This document shows positions 28,251 to 37,090 of a stretch of 64,000 nucleotides of DNA, one piece after another. The stretch comes from Erythrobacter sp. (GTDB lineage: Bacteria > Pseudomonadota > Alphaproteobacteria > Sphingomonadales > Sphingomonadaceae). Location: positions 33,617 through 97,616 of the forward strand of contig JASBTD010000015.1 in NCBI GenBank assembly GCA_030148605.1, in the 5' to 3' direction. The notes beneath the pieces were generated by a model, which saw only the letters and a list, made by a program, of their open reading frames with translations, searched no databases and was not told where the DNA came from. Numbering within the stretch: position 1 is the stretch's first letter; every line of letters begins with the position of its first letter. A program made the translations under genes and the position numbers.

Positions 28251-29609
28251 GTGATCGGAATTCTCGGGCTGCTTGTCGGCCTCGCCCTGCTGATCTGGCT
28301 GGCGCTGCGCGATGTGAACATCATCTTTGCTTCGGTGATCTGCGCGCTGATCGTGATCCTCACCAATGCGCTGCCGCTGGCAGACAGCCTGACCAGCGCC
28401 TATGCCTTCGGCGATCTGGGAGCCTTCACCTTCGCCGGGCGGTTCTTCCTGCTGTTCGCGGCGGGTGCCGTGTTTGGCAAGGTGATGGGGGAAAGCCACG
28501 CCGCCACTGCAATCGCCATGGCGATGGTACGCGCGCTGGGTGCACACCGCGCGTTGTGGATCACGGTGATGGCCTGCGCGCTGCTGACCTATGGCGGGGT
28601 GGTGGTGTTCGTGGTGATCTTCGCGATGTATCCGCTGGGCCTGAGGCTGATGAAGGAAGCCGATATTCCCAAGCGGCTGTTCTGCGGCGCTCTGGCTCTG
28701 GGCGCAGGCACATTTACGCTCACCGCGCTGCCCGGCACGCCATCGATCCACAATGTGATCCCGACACTGGCGCTAGGCACAGACCTGTTCGCCGCACCCC
28801 TGCTTGGCCTGTTCGGCGGCGCGATCATGTTTGCGCTGGGCATGGCCTATCTCGAGCGCGAGCGGGTGAAAGCTCAGGCAGCGGGCGAAGGTTTCGAGCA
28901 AGGCCCGCGCGACCATATCCCCGATCTTGACGCCATCGCGCGCGACTTGCCGCATTGGGGGCTTGCCGTAATCCCGCTGGTGCTGGTGATCGGCACGATC
29001 CTGACCCCGCGCTTGCTGGGGCTGGCGGGCTTTGAAAGCGACAACGGTCTGCTTGCCTTTGCCAATGCGCAGCCGATCCTGTGGCCCAGCTTTGCATTGC
29101 TGCTCGCCAGCCTGGTGGCGCTGGCACTGTTCCCTGCTGCACGCCGCGCGCCGCTCAGGCTGCTTGGCGATGGCACGCAGGATGCGATCATGCCGCTGAT
29201 GGCGACCAGCGCGGTGATCGGCTTTGGCGGTGTAGTGGTGCAGACCGCGGGCTTCGCCACATTCACTCAGGCGATGGTGGGCGCCGACGTGCCGCCAATG
29301 CTGTCAATGTTTGGCGCGATCAGCACCGTTTCCGGCATCACCGGTTCAGCCTCTGGCGGCTTGCAGATCTTCATGGCGACGCTGGCGGATGATTATCTTG
29401 CGCTGGGTATTGCGCCAGAGGAGCTGCACCGGCTGGTCGCGATGGCCGCAGGCGGGTTCGATTCGCTGCCGCATTGCGGCGCGGTGATCGCCATGCTGAC
29501 CATCACGCAGCTGACGCACAAGCAGGCTTACAAGGATGTGGGCGTGGTGACGGTTGTGGTGCCGGTGATTGCAACGCTGATCACGATCGCGCTGGCGATG
29601 GCGATCTAG
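28251..29609 (+). CDS. GntP family permease
   Basis: 452-residue integral membrane transporter of the gluconate/organic-acid permease family with about 12 hydrophobic segments. The family signature AGRFFLLFAAGAVFGKVM and the loop GGFDSLPHCGAVIAMLTI are visible. It would move a small carboxylate such as gluconate or hydroxybutyrate with protons. No sugar-acid catabolic gene is adjacent. Start is GTG at 28251 after GGGGGG. Confidence 0.87.
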   Translation: MIGILGLLVGLALLIWLALRDVNIIFASVICALIVILTNALPLADSLTSAYAFGDLGAFTFAGRFFLLFAAGAVFGKVMGESHAATAIAMAMVRALGAHRALWITVMACALLTYGGVVVFVVIFAMYPLGLRLMKEADIPKRLFCGALALGAGTFTLTALPGTPSIHNVIPTLALGTDLFAAPLLGLFGGAIMFALGMAYLERERVKAQAAGEGFEQGPRDHIPDLDAIARDLPHWGLAVIPLVLVIGTILTPRLLGLAGFESDNGLLAFANAQPILWPSFALLLASLVALALFPAARRAPLRLLGDGTQDAIMPLMATSAVIGFGGVVVQTAGFATFTQAMVGADVPPMLSMFGAISTVSGITGSASGGLQIFMATLADDYLALGIAPEELHRLVAMAAGGFDSLPHCGAVIAMLTITQLTHKQAYKDVGVVTVVVPVIATLITIALAMAI

Positions 29610-29620
29610 CGCATCCGGCC

Positions 29621-30889
29621 TCAGGCGCGGCGGAGCTCTTCGTCATCGCCCATTGGCAGGGCTGCGGTATCGCCTGCTTCGATGATCTCGACCCGGTTCC
29701 GGCCCGCGCGCTTGGCAGTGTAGAGCGCCACGTCCGCGATTTCGATCAAATCGTCGAGATCAAGCGTGGTGTCTGCCGGGGCGAGCGCCACGCCGATACT
29801 GGTGGTGATCAACGGCTTGGTATCGTCGCGCACCGGCACCAGCATGTCGGCGATTGCAGCGCGCATCCGCTCTGCCAGCCGCATCGCTTCGCCCGGCACT
29901 CTCTCGCGCACCGCCGCGATGAATTCCTCGCCGCCATACCGCGCCAGAATGCCGTATTCTTGCGGGAATATCGATTGCAGCTGTGTCGCCGCCAAGGTGA
30001 GGCAGCGATCCCCGGCCTGGTGGCCGTGGCGATCGTTGAATGCCTTGAAGTGATCCAGATCGATCATCATCAGCGCCAGCTTGCCCGGCCACGCCTGTTC
30101 CGCCTTGCGGCCTTCAAGGCGTTCGATCACCACGCGTTCGAAATGCCGCCGGTTGGGCATGCCGGTGAGCGGGTCCTGCTCTGACAATTGGCGCAGCAGC
30201 TCGTTATTCTGCTCCAGCTCCGCACGGGTCAGATCATCGCGCATGTCGAGCAGGAACGCGCGCGCCCGCAGGTTCCAGTTGCGCCGGGCAATCACCCAGC
30301 ACGGTATCCCCACCAGCGAAGAGAAGACGATGAACAGCCCCATCTCTTGCGGGGGCAGCGGGTTTGGCCACAGGCCGGCCAGCGCTGTGATCAACCCGTA
30401 TGCCAGCGCATACCGCTTGAGATCGGCTGGGGCGAAAGGCAACGCCAGGCAGGACAAGGCAAGGATAAAGCTGGCTGCCATGGTATAGCGCGCCATCACC
30501 TCTTGCGTGCCATAGCTCGCCAGAAACATGCTCAGCACGCCTATGCTGATCAGGTTGAGCGCGACGACTATCTTCATCTGCGCAGTCTGCCCGCGGCGAA
30601 GAACCGCCAGGCCAAATATGCCCAGGGGCACATTGGTAAGCAGCCGCCATGCAAGCGCGGTATCGAACTGGCCAGGCACTGCCACATAGTCCCACGCCAG
30701 CGTGACCGCGCTGATCACCAGGCCTACAACCAGCTGGAATCGCAGCAGGATAAATTCGTCCTTGCGCATGTGGAGCGCCTGCGCATCCTTCAGATCTGCC
30801 GACCACGAATCGAAATCGGCGCGGCGGGCAAGGGCCGTGTCGATTTCCTCGCGCAGTGCAAATGCATGTGGTGACGGGTCGCGTGTCAT
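29621..30889 (-). CDS. membrane diguanylate cyclase (GGDEF)
   Basis: About 422 residues. The N-terminal half has six hydrophobic segments between about residues 50 and 200, then a short coiled-coil linker (LTRAELEQNNELLRQLSEQ) and a GGDEF domain with DPLTGMPNRRHFE, DLDHFKAFND and an intact active site YGGEEF. The allosteric inhibitory RxxD is absent (PQEY in its place), so product feedback is probably missing. It would make c-di-GMP at the membrane. The signal is unknown. An alternative start is at 30895. Confidence 0.88.
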   Translation of the reverse strand: MTRDPSPHAFALREEIDTALARRADFDSWSADLKDAQALHMRKDEFILLRFQLVVGLVISAVTLAWDYVAVPGQFDTALAWRLLTNVPLGIFGLAVLRRGQTAQMKIVVALNLISIGVLSMFLASYGTQEVMARYTMAASFILALSCLALPFAPADLKRYALAYGLITALAGLWPNPLPPQEMGLFIVFSSLVGIPCWVIARRNWNLRARAFLLDMRDDLTRAELEQNNELLRQLSEQDPLTGMPNRRHFERVVIERLEGRKAEQAWPGKLALMMIDLDHFKAFNDRHGHQAGDRCLTLAATQLQSIFPQEYGILARYGGEEFIAAVRERVPGEAMRLAERMRAAIADMLVPVRDDTKPLITTSIGVALAPADTTLDLDDLIEIADVALYTAKRAGRNRVEIIEAGDTAALPMGDDEELRRA

Positions 30890-30963
30890 CCCCAATTCTT
30901 AGCGCCAAGCCCGTTAATCATCTCCTAAAGCCCCGTTTTCTCAGGGTTTCTGCGGATGACGAT

Positions 30964-31004
30964 GGTTAACGCCACCCTCCGAAAGCGTAAAAAGGGTTAA
31001 CGCC
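30964..31004. repeat. direct repeat GGTTAACGCC in the divergent DGC/nrdB promoter
   Basis: GGTTAACGCC occurs at 30964-30973 and again at 30995-31004, 31 bases apart or three helical turns. It lies between the divergent diguanylate cyclase and nrdB genes, so it may bind a dimeric regulator of either gene. Which regulator is unknown. Confidence 0.4.
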
Positions 31005-31204
31005 GCTCTAAGAAAAGCGAATCGGAGTTGCATCTGCCTCTCCGCCAGCCCGATTCGCCCGAAATGATTCGCGCCTTGCATGCCATGCAAGCTGCAGATT
31101 GCACCTGTTGCAACCGGGTGCGATCACACTGCCATTCGACTCGAAAAAAGCACGTTCTATCCCCAGCAGATCGCGCGTGCTTGCTATCGAATCCGGCGCA
31201 TGAT

Positions 31205-31220
31205 TCCCTATATAGTCTGT
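31205..31220. promoter_or_regulatory. candidate NrdR box upstream of nrdB
   Basis: CTATATAGTC at 31208-31217 within TCCCTATATAGTCTGT matches the NrdR core (CwAtATaTwG) at 8 of 10 positions. It is 28 bases before the nrdB start. No clear second box is seen three turns away. It fits the related sites in front of nrdA. Confidence 0.4.
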
Positions 31221-31247
31221 TCGCACTGATTCACCGGAGGCCACCAC

Positions 31248-32312
31248 ATGTCGTTGCTCGAAGCTCGTAAGACCTACAAGCCCTTTGAATATCCGTGGGC
31301 CTACGAGTTCTGGAAACGCCAGCAGCAGATCCACTGGATGCCCGAGGAAGTGCCTCTGGGTGAGGATTGCCGTGACTGGGCGCAAAAGATCACCGAGCAT
31401 GAGCGCAACCTGCTCACCCAAATCTTCCGCTTCTTCACTCAGGCGGATGTGGAAGTGCAGGATTGCTACCACGACAAATACGGCCGCGTGTTCAAGCCCA
31501 CCGAAGTGAAGATGATGCTGACCGCGTTCTCCAATATGGAGACGGTGCATATCGCCGCCTATTCGCATCTGCTCGACACGATCGGCATGCCGGAATCGGA
31601 ATACAGCGCCTTCCTCGAATATGAGGAAATGAAGGACAAGCACGATTATCTGCAGGTGTTCGGCGTCGACACGGACGAGGATATCGCCCGCACGCTGGCG
31701 GCCTTCGGCGGCTTCACCGAAGGAATGCAGCTGTTCGCCAGCTTCGCCATGCTGATGAACTTCCCGCGCTTCAACAAGATGAAAGGCATGGGCCAGATCG
31801 TCAGCTGGTCTGTGCGCGATGAAAGCCTGCACTGCGAAGGCATCGTGCGGCTGTTCCACGAATTCGTGCGCGAGCGCGATTGCTACACCAAGGCGGTGAA
31901 GGAAGACATCATCGACATCTGCCAGAAGTCGGTGCGGCTGGAAGACAATTTCATCGATCTGGCGTTCGAGATGGGTCCTGTCAGCGGGATGACCGCTAAA
32001 GAGATCAAGAAGTATATCCGCTATATCGCGGACTGGCGGCTGGGCCAGCTCGGCCTGCAGCCGATCTATATGGTCGATGATCACCCGCTGCCCTGGCTCG
32101 CTCCGCTGCTGAACGGCGTGGAGCATGCGAACTTCTTTGAAACCCGCGCGACCGAGTATTCCAAGGCCGCGACCAAGGGCAATTGGAACGACGTGTGGTC
32201 AAGCTTCGACAAGCGCCAGAAGGCGAAAGCCGCGAACGAGGAAGAAGCGGTCGATGACGGCCCCGATATGTTCGGCGATGCTTCGGGCGACGGAGTGCAA
32301 GCGGCGGAGTAG
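31248..32312 (+). CDS. nrdB: ribonucleoside-diphosphate reductase beta subunit
   Basis: 354-residue radical-generating subunit of class Ia ribonucleotide reductase. The diiron ligands are visible in FFTQADVEVQD, FSNMETVHIAAYSHLL (with the radical tyrosine), and SVRDESLHCEG. No N-terminal ATP-cone is present, nor is one in NrdA. A short variable acidic tail ends the protein. CCGGAGG precedes the ATG. It is separated from nrdA by small membrane genes, a permease and a cyclase. Confidence 0.93.
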   Translation: MSLLEARKTYKPFEYPWAYEFWKRQQQIHWMPEEVPLGEDCRDWAQKITEHERNLLTQIFRFFTQADVEVQDCYHDKYGRVFKPTEVKMMLTAFSNMETVHIAAYSHLLDTIGMPESEYSAFLEYEEMKDKHDYLQVFGVDTDEDIARTLAAFGGFTEGMQLFASFAMLMNFPRFNKMKGMGQIVSWSVRDESLHCEGIVRLFHEFVRERDCYTKAVKEDIIDICQKSVRLEDNFIDLAFEMGPVSGMTAKEIKKYIRYIADWRLGQLGLQPIYMVDDHPLPWLAPLLNGVEHANFFETRATEYSKAATKGNWNDVWSSFDKRQKAKAANEEEAVDDGPDMFGDASGDGVQAAE

Positions 32313-32346
32313 TGGTTCAGCCTTTTTGAATTTGGGAGCTTAGTGT

Positions 32347-33786
32347 GTGAAGTTCGATCCAGATACGGTTGACCGACTTTTTGGTTCTGAAGACGCGGAA
32401 TCCGAATCTCCGGAGCGGCTCAAAGAGTACTTTGTCGCAAATAAGGCATACGACAATGTAAGAAGCAAAGCGCCGCTAAAGATCCTGGTTGGCCACAAGG
32501 GCGTCGGAAAATCCGCTCTACTACGCCGTGCACATCTTGAAGACCGGGAAAACAAGAAGTTATCGATATGGTTGCAACCTTCGGACTTTGTGGACGCGAG
32601 CGGGCATGAGAAAGGAGTTCCGTTCAACAAAAGGATAGCGAACTGGAAATCGGATTTTGAGCAAGTAGTCGCGAGAAAAGCGGTCGAGCAGATTTCTGAC
32701 TTGGACGACGCGGAGGGAATTTCAGTCGGTAAAGACTTAGTCGGTTCAATAGTCGGCGTTTTTAAAAAAATAAAGCCCAAGATATCAGATTCAATACAAT
32801 CTGCTATTCTGGAAAATTTTCTCAGAGAGGAAGAAATCCATGTCTATGTCGATGACATGGACAGAGGTTGGACCGCATCAAAGGAAGACATTGCGAATGT
32901 TTCGGCATTAGTGAATGCCATTCGAGACATTACGAACCAAGATCGTCGATTTAGGTGCAGAATCGGGTTGCGCACCGATGTCTATTTTTTGTTTCGGACA
33001 TCAGACGAATCCACTGACAAAATCGAAACTAACATCGTTTGGCTAGCGTGGACCAACGATGACATACTCCGACTCATAGCCTTCCGAGTGGCTACATTCT
33101 TTTCGCCAAGCACGTCCTTTTCGCAGATATCCGCTCTAAAGTACCAGCAGAATATCACGGAGAAAGTTCTCAAACGCGTGATTGAGGAGAGCTTTCAAGG
33201 ATCAGGGCATTGGTCAAACAGACCGATTCACAATGTTCTGCTTTCACTTTGCCGTGCCAGACCTAGAGACTTGGTTAAACTCTTACATGCTGCCGCTGCG
33301 AATGCGTTCACTGCGGACCATTCAATAATTAGGTCCTCTGACTTGCGAGATGCGTTCGAAACTTATTCTGAGGAGCGACTTCAGGACCTAGTGAACGAAT
33401 TTAAAAGTGAATTGCCCGATATTTACCATCTATTGCTCAACTTCAAGCCTGCGTCAAAGTCGGGGAAGACAAGTAAGAAATTCCAGTATACTACCGATGA
33501 ACTGATCGCCAAAATCAAGGATATAAGAGGGCGAACGAATCTAGTTTTTACAAGTAAGACGGTCTCAACGGATCGAGATATTCTAAGTTTTCTTTAAAAG
33601 ATAGATTTTATTACAGCCCGTAAGAGGCTAGAGGACGGTAACATAGTCCGTAGATATTTTAATCAGAGTCGATTCTTGTCTAACTCAGCGGTTGATTTCG
33701 GTTTCGATTGGGAGGTCCACCCAGCATACAGATGGGCATTGCAGCCCAACGATGTGATCTCGGTATTAGACAGCCTGAGGGACTGA
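32347..33786 (+). pseudogene. Sll1717-type P-loop ATPase interrupted by an in-frame TAA
   Basis: A long low-GC gene encoding a P-loop ATPase of the Sll1717 type, often seen near defence or mobile genes. Walker A is LVGHKGVGKSALL, Walker B is VYVDDMDRGW. The frame starts at GTG 32347 and meets TAA at 33595-33597 after 416 codons. The same frame then continues for 62 codons to TGA 33784-33786. That extension (KIDFITARKRLEDG, then FDWEVHPAYRWALQP) looks like the normal C-terminal winged domain, so the TAA is probably a nonsense mutation, most simply replacing Tyr in FLYKIDF. It could instead be readthrough. Composition differs sharply from neighbours. Confidence 0.75.
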
Positions 33787-33817
33787 ATTCGGATTACGGT
33801 GACAGTGCACTAAATTC

Positions 33818-33965
33818 CTCACGCAAAGGCGCAAAGGCACGAAGATCGATGACGCGCCAATTCCTAACTGATTTTCGTCACCCCGGACTTGATCCGGGGT
33901 CCAGCTTTTTTTCTCTGGATTGACCTTGGGTCAGCTTCGCTTCCCCGCCTGCGCGGGAATGACGA
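33818..33965. repeat. cluster of intergenic repeat elements
   Basis: Three short elements common in sphingomonad intergenic DNA lie together: a CTCACGCAAAGGCGCAAAGGC element at 33818-33838, a palindromic CCCCGGA...TCCGGGG element at 33881-33899, and a TTCCCCGCCTGCGCGGGAATG element at 33941-33961. Such clusters often mark the ends of foreign insertions; here they directly follow the low-GC ATPase gene. Confidence 0.5.
33881..33913 (+). terminator. rho-independent terminator after the P-loop ATPase gene
   Basis: CCCCGGA (33881-33887), loop CTTGA, TCCGGGG (33893-33899), then TCCAGC and a run of Ts. It is also part of a repeat element, so it may be a repeat that doubles as a terminator. Confidence 0.5.
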
Positions 33966-34060
33966 GCTGCCATCTAACACCCGCCCAGCAGCACTTTCGA
34001 ATACCACACATGCGCGCCCAAATTTACCGGATCGTCAATCCTTGAGAGTTATCAGGCCCC

Positions 34061-34234
34061 ATGGGCGATCTGCACAAGCTTGACACATCCAAGCCGCGAA
34101 GGCTGGGCGAGACCGAATGGTCTGACGGCGGGTTGCGTCTTTCTCCCGCACGCAAGGTAATCGACAGCGACTGGTTCCTGCCAGCAATTGTCACACTGCC
34201 GCTTGGCGTGTTTCTGATCGTCTACTTCTGGTGA
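34061..34234 (+). CDS. 57-residue single-span membrane protein
   Basis: A short frame: a polar N-terminal part (MGDLHKLDTSKPRRLGETEW) and a C-terminal hydrophobic segment (DWFLPAIVTLPLGVFLIVYFW). Its TGA (34232-34234) is directly followed by the ATG of the DUF1294 gene at 34235, so the two are translationally linked. No strong ribosome site. Too short for coding statistics, but the position and single membrane span support it. Confidence 0.55.
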   Translation: MGDLHKLDTSKPRRLGETEWSDGGLRLSPARKVIDSDWFLPAIVTLPLGVFLIVYFW

Positions 34235-34564
34235 ATGCCGATGATCGGCCCGCTCTTGCTCGAATGGCTCATCTATTGCCTGGTCGCGATCAACTTCGTC
34301 GCGTTCGCGGCCTTCGGCATCGACAAATGGCTGGCGGAAACGGGTCGTAGCCGGATCAGCGAAGCGGTGCTGCTAACCTGGGCTTTCCTGGGCGGCACCC
34401 CCGGTGCCTATGCCGGGCGGCATCTGTTCCGGCACAAGACGCGCAAGCAACCCTTCAGCAACGAGCTGCACGCCATTGCAGCGCTGCAGGCCATCGTGCT
34501 GGTCGTCGGAACCGCGATGGGCTGGCGCAATTTCTTAGCCATGCTCGAAAATTTGACCGCTTGA
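34235..34564 (+). CDS. DUF1294 family membrane protein
   Basis: 109 residues with three hydrophobic segments. The family motifs are clear: FAAFGIDKWLAETGRSRISE, then LLTWAFLGGTPGAYAGRHLFRHKTRKQPF. Role of the family is unknown. It starts immediately at the stop of the 57-residue gene before it. Convergent with the next gene on the other strand. Confidence 0.85.
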   Translation: MPMIGPLLLEWLIYCLVAINFVAFAAFGIDKWLAETGRSRISEAVLLTWAFLGGTPGAYAGRHLFRHKTRKQPFSNELHAIAALQAIVLVVGTAMGWRNFLAMLENLTA

Positions 34565-34583
34565 AGCCCATTATCGCGCGCCA

Positions 34584-34979
34584 TCATGCGCGGCTCTCGC
34601 GAAGCGTTACGAGCCACGGCATCAGCCCGAATGCGACCTGGCCCAGGAAGCCGTAAAGCTCAGGCGGGGTGGCAAGGCTCGCGAGCCATTCCCTGGGGTC
34701 ACCTCCCAGCATCGCAGTCAGCATGATCTCCGCCAGCATCAGCAGCGCAAAGGCGATGCCGCCCATCGCCAGCGCCGCCCGCCCGCGCGGCACGGCGTAT
34801 CGCGCCACCAACCAGCGCGCGGCGAGCCAGCTCGCCGTGAGCATCACGGGTATCTCGATCAGGATGAAATTGCCTTCGCCCAGCGCCGCTGCACCCCACA
34901 GCGTGCGCACTGTGCCCAGCACGAACCCCAGCGCGAAGATCAGCGCCCAATAGGCGGTTCCGGCTTTGACGATGCTCAT
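34584..34979 (-). CDS. four-span membrane protein
   Basis: 131 residues, almost all hydrophobic: four segments near residues 8-26, 36-55, 63-85 and 105-125. The pattern FALGFVLGTVRTLWGA followed by FILIEIPVMLTASWLAARWL recurs in unnamed alphaproteobacterial membrane proteins. Start at 34979 chosen for its short hydrophobic N-terminus; the frame is open to 35072. Function unknown. Confidence 0.7.
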   Translation of the reverse strand: MSIVKAGTAYWALIFALGFVLGTVRTLWGAAALGEGNFILIEIPVMLTASWLAARWLVARYAVPRGRAALAMGGIAFALLMLAEIMLTAMLGGDPREWLASLATPPELYGFLGQVAFGLMPWLVTLRESRA

Positions 34980-35251
34980 CGATGGCGTTTTTAGCGCATG
35001 CCCATGCCCCTTTCCAATTTCCGACACGCCCGCGCGAATGCTACGTCGCGTGATATGCCCGATTTCGCTCAATTCGCGCTATATTCCAGAAGTTTAGGGG
35101 CAATATCGCCCGCAAGGCTTTTCGCCCCATGGACTGTGTTCCATGTGTTCCATCCTGTAGGATTTGAGGAGGGGAAATTGACCTCAATCAAAGCACCTCT
35201 CGCGACTCCCCGCCATAATGCCTGCATCACCACCCAATGAGAGAGGCAGAT

Positions 35252-35509
35252 ATGTCCCAGCACACCCCCAATGAACTGACCGCGATCTTCAAGCGTGACC
35301 GCGATCTGCTGACCAAACTGAAAGCAGGCGATGCGCATTACGCGCGGCTCGCGGACGAGTATCACGAGGTCAATCGCGAAGTGCACCGCATCGAAGCCGA
35401 AACCGAAGCGGCAAGCGACGAGCGTTTCGAAACCCTCAAGAAACAGCGGCTGGCGCTGCTCGATGAAATCACTGCGATTGTCACCAAGGCCAGAGGAGTA
35501 ACAGCATGA
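35252..35509 (+). CDS. YdcH family (DUF465) small helical protein
   Basis: 85 residues, predicted as one long helical hairpin, with the DUF465 core LADEYHEVNREVHRIEAETEAASDERFETLKKQRLALLDEI. Family role is unclear. GAGAGAGGCAG before the ATG at 35252 supports this start over the earlier one at 35237. Overlaps the lipoprotein gene after it by 4 bases (ATGA), so both are one transcript. The 270 bases before it hold nothing recognisable. Confidence 0.82.
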   Translation: MSQHTPNELTAIFKRDRDLLTKLKAGDAHYARLADEYHEVNREVHRIEAETEAASDERFETLKKQRLALLDEITAIVTKARGVTA

Positions 35510-35736
35510 AGAAGTTTGACGAACATGCCCCGCGCGTGACGCTGGCGATGGTGGCTGCATTGGCGGTTGCGGCTTGCAATCAGGCGCAGGAAGAGAAGAG
35601 CTATGAAGCCGCGGTTGAAGACAAGAGCGGCGGCGAGTTGATCGTGCGCGAAGTCGATCCGGACGAGGTTCCGGTCGATATCCCCGATGTCGAAATGACC
35701 AATGTGCCCGCCAGCGAGGATGCCGAAGAGCAATAA
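35506..35736 (+). CDS. small acidic lipoprotein
   Basis: 76 residues. A lipoprotein signal ends LAVAAC (Cys about residue 24). The mature tail is acidic, with several negatively charged clusters (VEDKSGGELIVREVDPDEVP). It overlaps the DUF465 gene by ATGA. No known domain. Confidence 0.68.
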   Translation: MKKFDEHAPRVTLAMVAALAVAACNQAQEEKSYEAAVEDKSGGELIVREVDPDEVPVDIPDVEMTNVPASEDAEEQ

Positions 35737-35751
35737 CCGCGCCCGCCGGGC

Positions 35752-36285
35752 TTAGCGGCACCAGTCGCGCCGCTCCCACGGGCCGGGCCCTTCGGCCAGG
35801 CGGCGGCTGATCATGTGGTCAGCGAGGGTTTCGCGGCTGCCATCGGGAAAGGTGCGGCGCACGCTGCGCAGCTCTCGCCCATAGCGATCGCGCGGGGGCT
35901 CTGCCCCGCCGTCCCATTCGAACGGCCCGCGATTGAGCCAGGCGCGCAGCGCGGCCTGTGCGGCCAATGCCTTGGCGCTTTCCGCCTCGCACCGCCCCTC
36001 GATCTCCGGTGCGTCAAACCCGGTCAGCCGGATCCGCCGCGCGCTGCTGCCAAAGCCCAGCGTCACTGTGTCGCCATCGCTCACGCAGGCAAAGCTGCGC
36101 CCGCGCTCTCCGCAAATGCCGAACTCGTATTCAACGCTGTTCCATTCGGCCATGTTGGCCGCGATCGGGCGATAGATGAACCACCAGGCCAGCATCAGCA
36201 CCATCAGCAGCACGGGTATGCGCCACACGATCCACCAGTTGAGCCAGCGTTGACGGCGCGATCCTGATTGGCGACGCTTGAGCAT
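35752..36285 (-). CDS. thermonuclease-like (SNase-fold) protein with N-terminal anchor
   Basis: 177 residues. A hydrophobic anchor at about residues 23-41, then the staphylococcal-nuclease fold: CVSDGDTVTLG, then IRLTGFDAPEIEG. The arginine and glutamate of the family active site are partly visible (RLTGFDAPE; later PRDRYGRELRSV). It would face the periplasm and may act on DNA or be a degenerate fold. It lies convergent with the lipoprotein gene and divergent from the peroxidase gene. Confidence 0.82.
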   Translation of the reverse strand: MLKRRQSGSRRQRWLNWWIVWRIPVLLMVLMLAWWFIYRPIAANMAEWNSVEYEFGICGERGRSFACVSDGDTVTLGFGSSARRIRLTGFDAPEIEGRCEAESAKALAAQAALRAWLNRGPFEWDGGAEPPRDRYGRELRSVRRTFPDGSRETLADHMISRRLAEGPGPWERRDWCR

Positions 36286-36394
36286 GGCGCAGGCTCTAGC
36301 ATGGCAATTGCCGGGCTGGAACTGCGCGCCCGCATTGCTTGCCGCTGCTTGCGTGACACCTTATGCACCGCGCTTCCGGTCGCAGGAGAAACCC

Positions 36395-36982
36395 ATGTCA
36401 AAATTGCCGTCGCTTCCCGACAATCCCGAAATGATCGACGTGATGTCGAAATATCCGCGAGGCTTTGCCGCGCTGTGCGATTACCATGACGCGATCCTGC
36501 GCGGACCGTCGGAATTGAGCGTGGCAGAGCGCGAGCTTATCGCGGCCTATGTGTCAGGCCTCAACCAATGCGATTTTTGCCATGGCGCGCATCGCGCCTA
36601 TGCCGAAGTGCACGGGATCGATCCCGATGTGTTCGAGCAGCTCGTGGCCGATCCGGCTTCGGCAGGGATTGATGCGCGGCTTTTGCCGCTGCTTGAATAT
36701 GCCCGCGTGCTGACACTGACCCCGGCCATGGTCGGCGATAGGCTGGCACAGGCCGTCTATGATGCCGGTTGGGGCGAAGAGGCGTTGTTCACGACAGTTG
36801 CCGTAACCGGCATTTTCAATTTGATGAACCGGCTGGTCGAAGGGACGGGGATCACAGCAGACCCGGTGATGCGCGCGGCGTCACGCGAACGCCTGGCCAA
36901 CAGCGCAGACAACCCCGCGCCCTATGCCACATTTGCACAGATGGTCGAGGTTGCGCATCGCGAGCGTTACGCCCAAGGCTGA
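36395..36982 (+). CDS. peroxidase-related carboxymuconolactone-decarboxylase-like protein
   Basis: 195 residues of the AhpD/CMD fold. The redox CxxC with downstream His is present: LNQCDFCHGAH. The rest is helical (PLLEYARVLTLTPAMVGDRLAQAVYDAGWGEEALFTTVAVTGIFNLMNRLV). This uncharacterised peroxidase subfamily is thought to act in peroxide detoxification. AGGAGA lies 6-7 bases before the ATG at 36395. Confidence 0.85.
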   Translation: MSKLPSLPDNPEMIDVMSKYPRGFAALCDYHDAILRGPSELSVAERELIAAYVSGLNQCDFCHGAHRAYAEVHGIDPDVFEQLVADPASAGIDARLLPLLEYARVLTLTPAMVGDRLAQAVYDAGWGEEALFTTVAVTGIFNLMNRLVEGTGITADPVMRAASRERLANSADNPAPYATFAQMVEVAHRERYAQG

Positions 36983-37006
36983 GTGGCACCGTGGGTTTTG
37001 GCGCGA

Positions 37007-37047
37007 GAAAAGAAAACGGGCCGACAGGATCGCTCCTGCCGGCCCGT
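37007..37047 (-). terminator. rho-independent terminator of the DUF2282 gene
   Basis: ACGGGCCGACAGGA (37016-37029) and TCCTGCCGGCCCGT (37034-37047) form a 14-bp stem with one mismatch and a 4-base loop. On the minus strand it is followed by TTTTCTTTTC. It also lies after the peroxidase-like gene on the plus strand. Confidence 0.75.
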
Positions 37048-37090
37048 CCCACTCGCATCTTCCTTAAGGAAGACATGCGACCCGAGTGAG

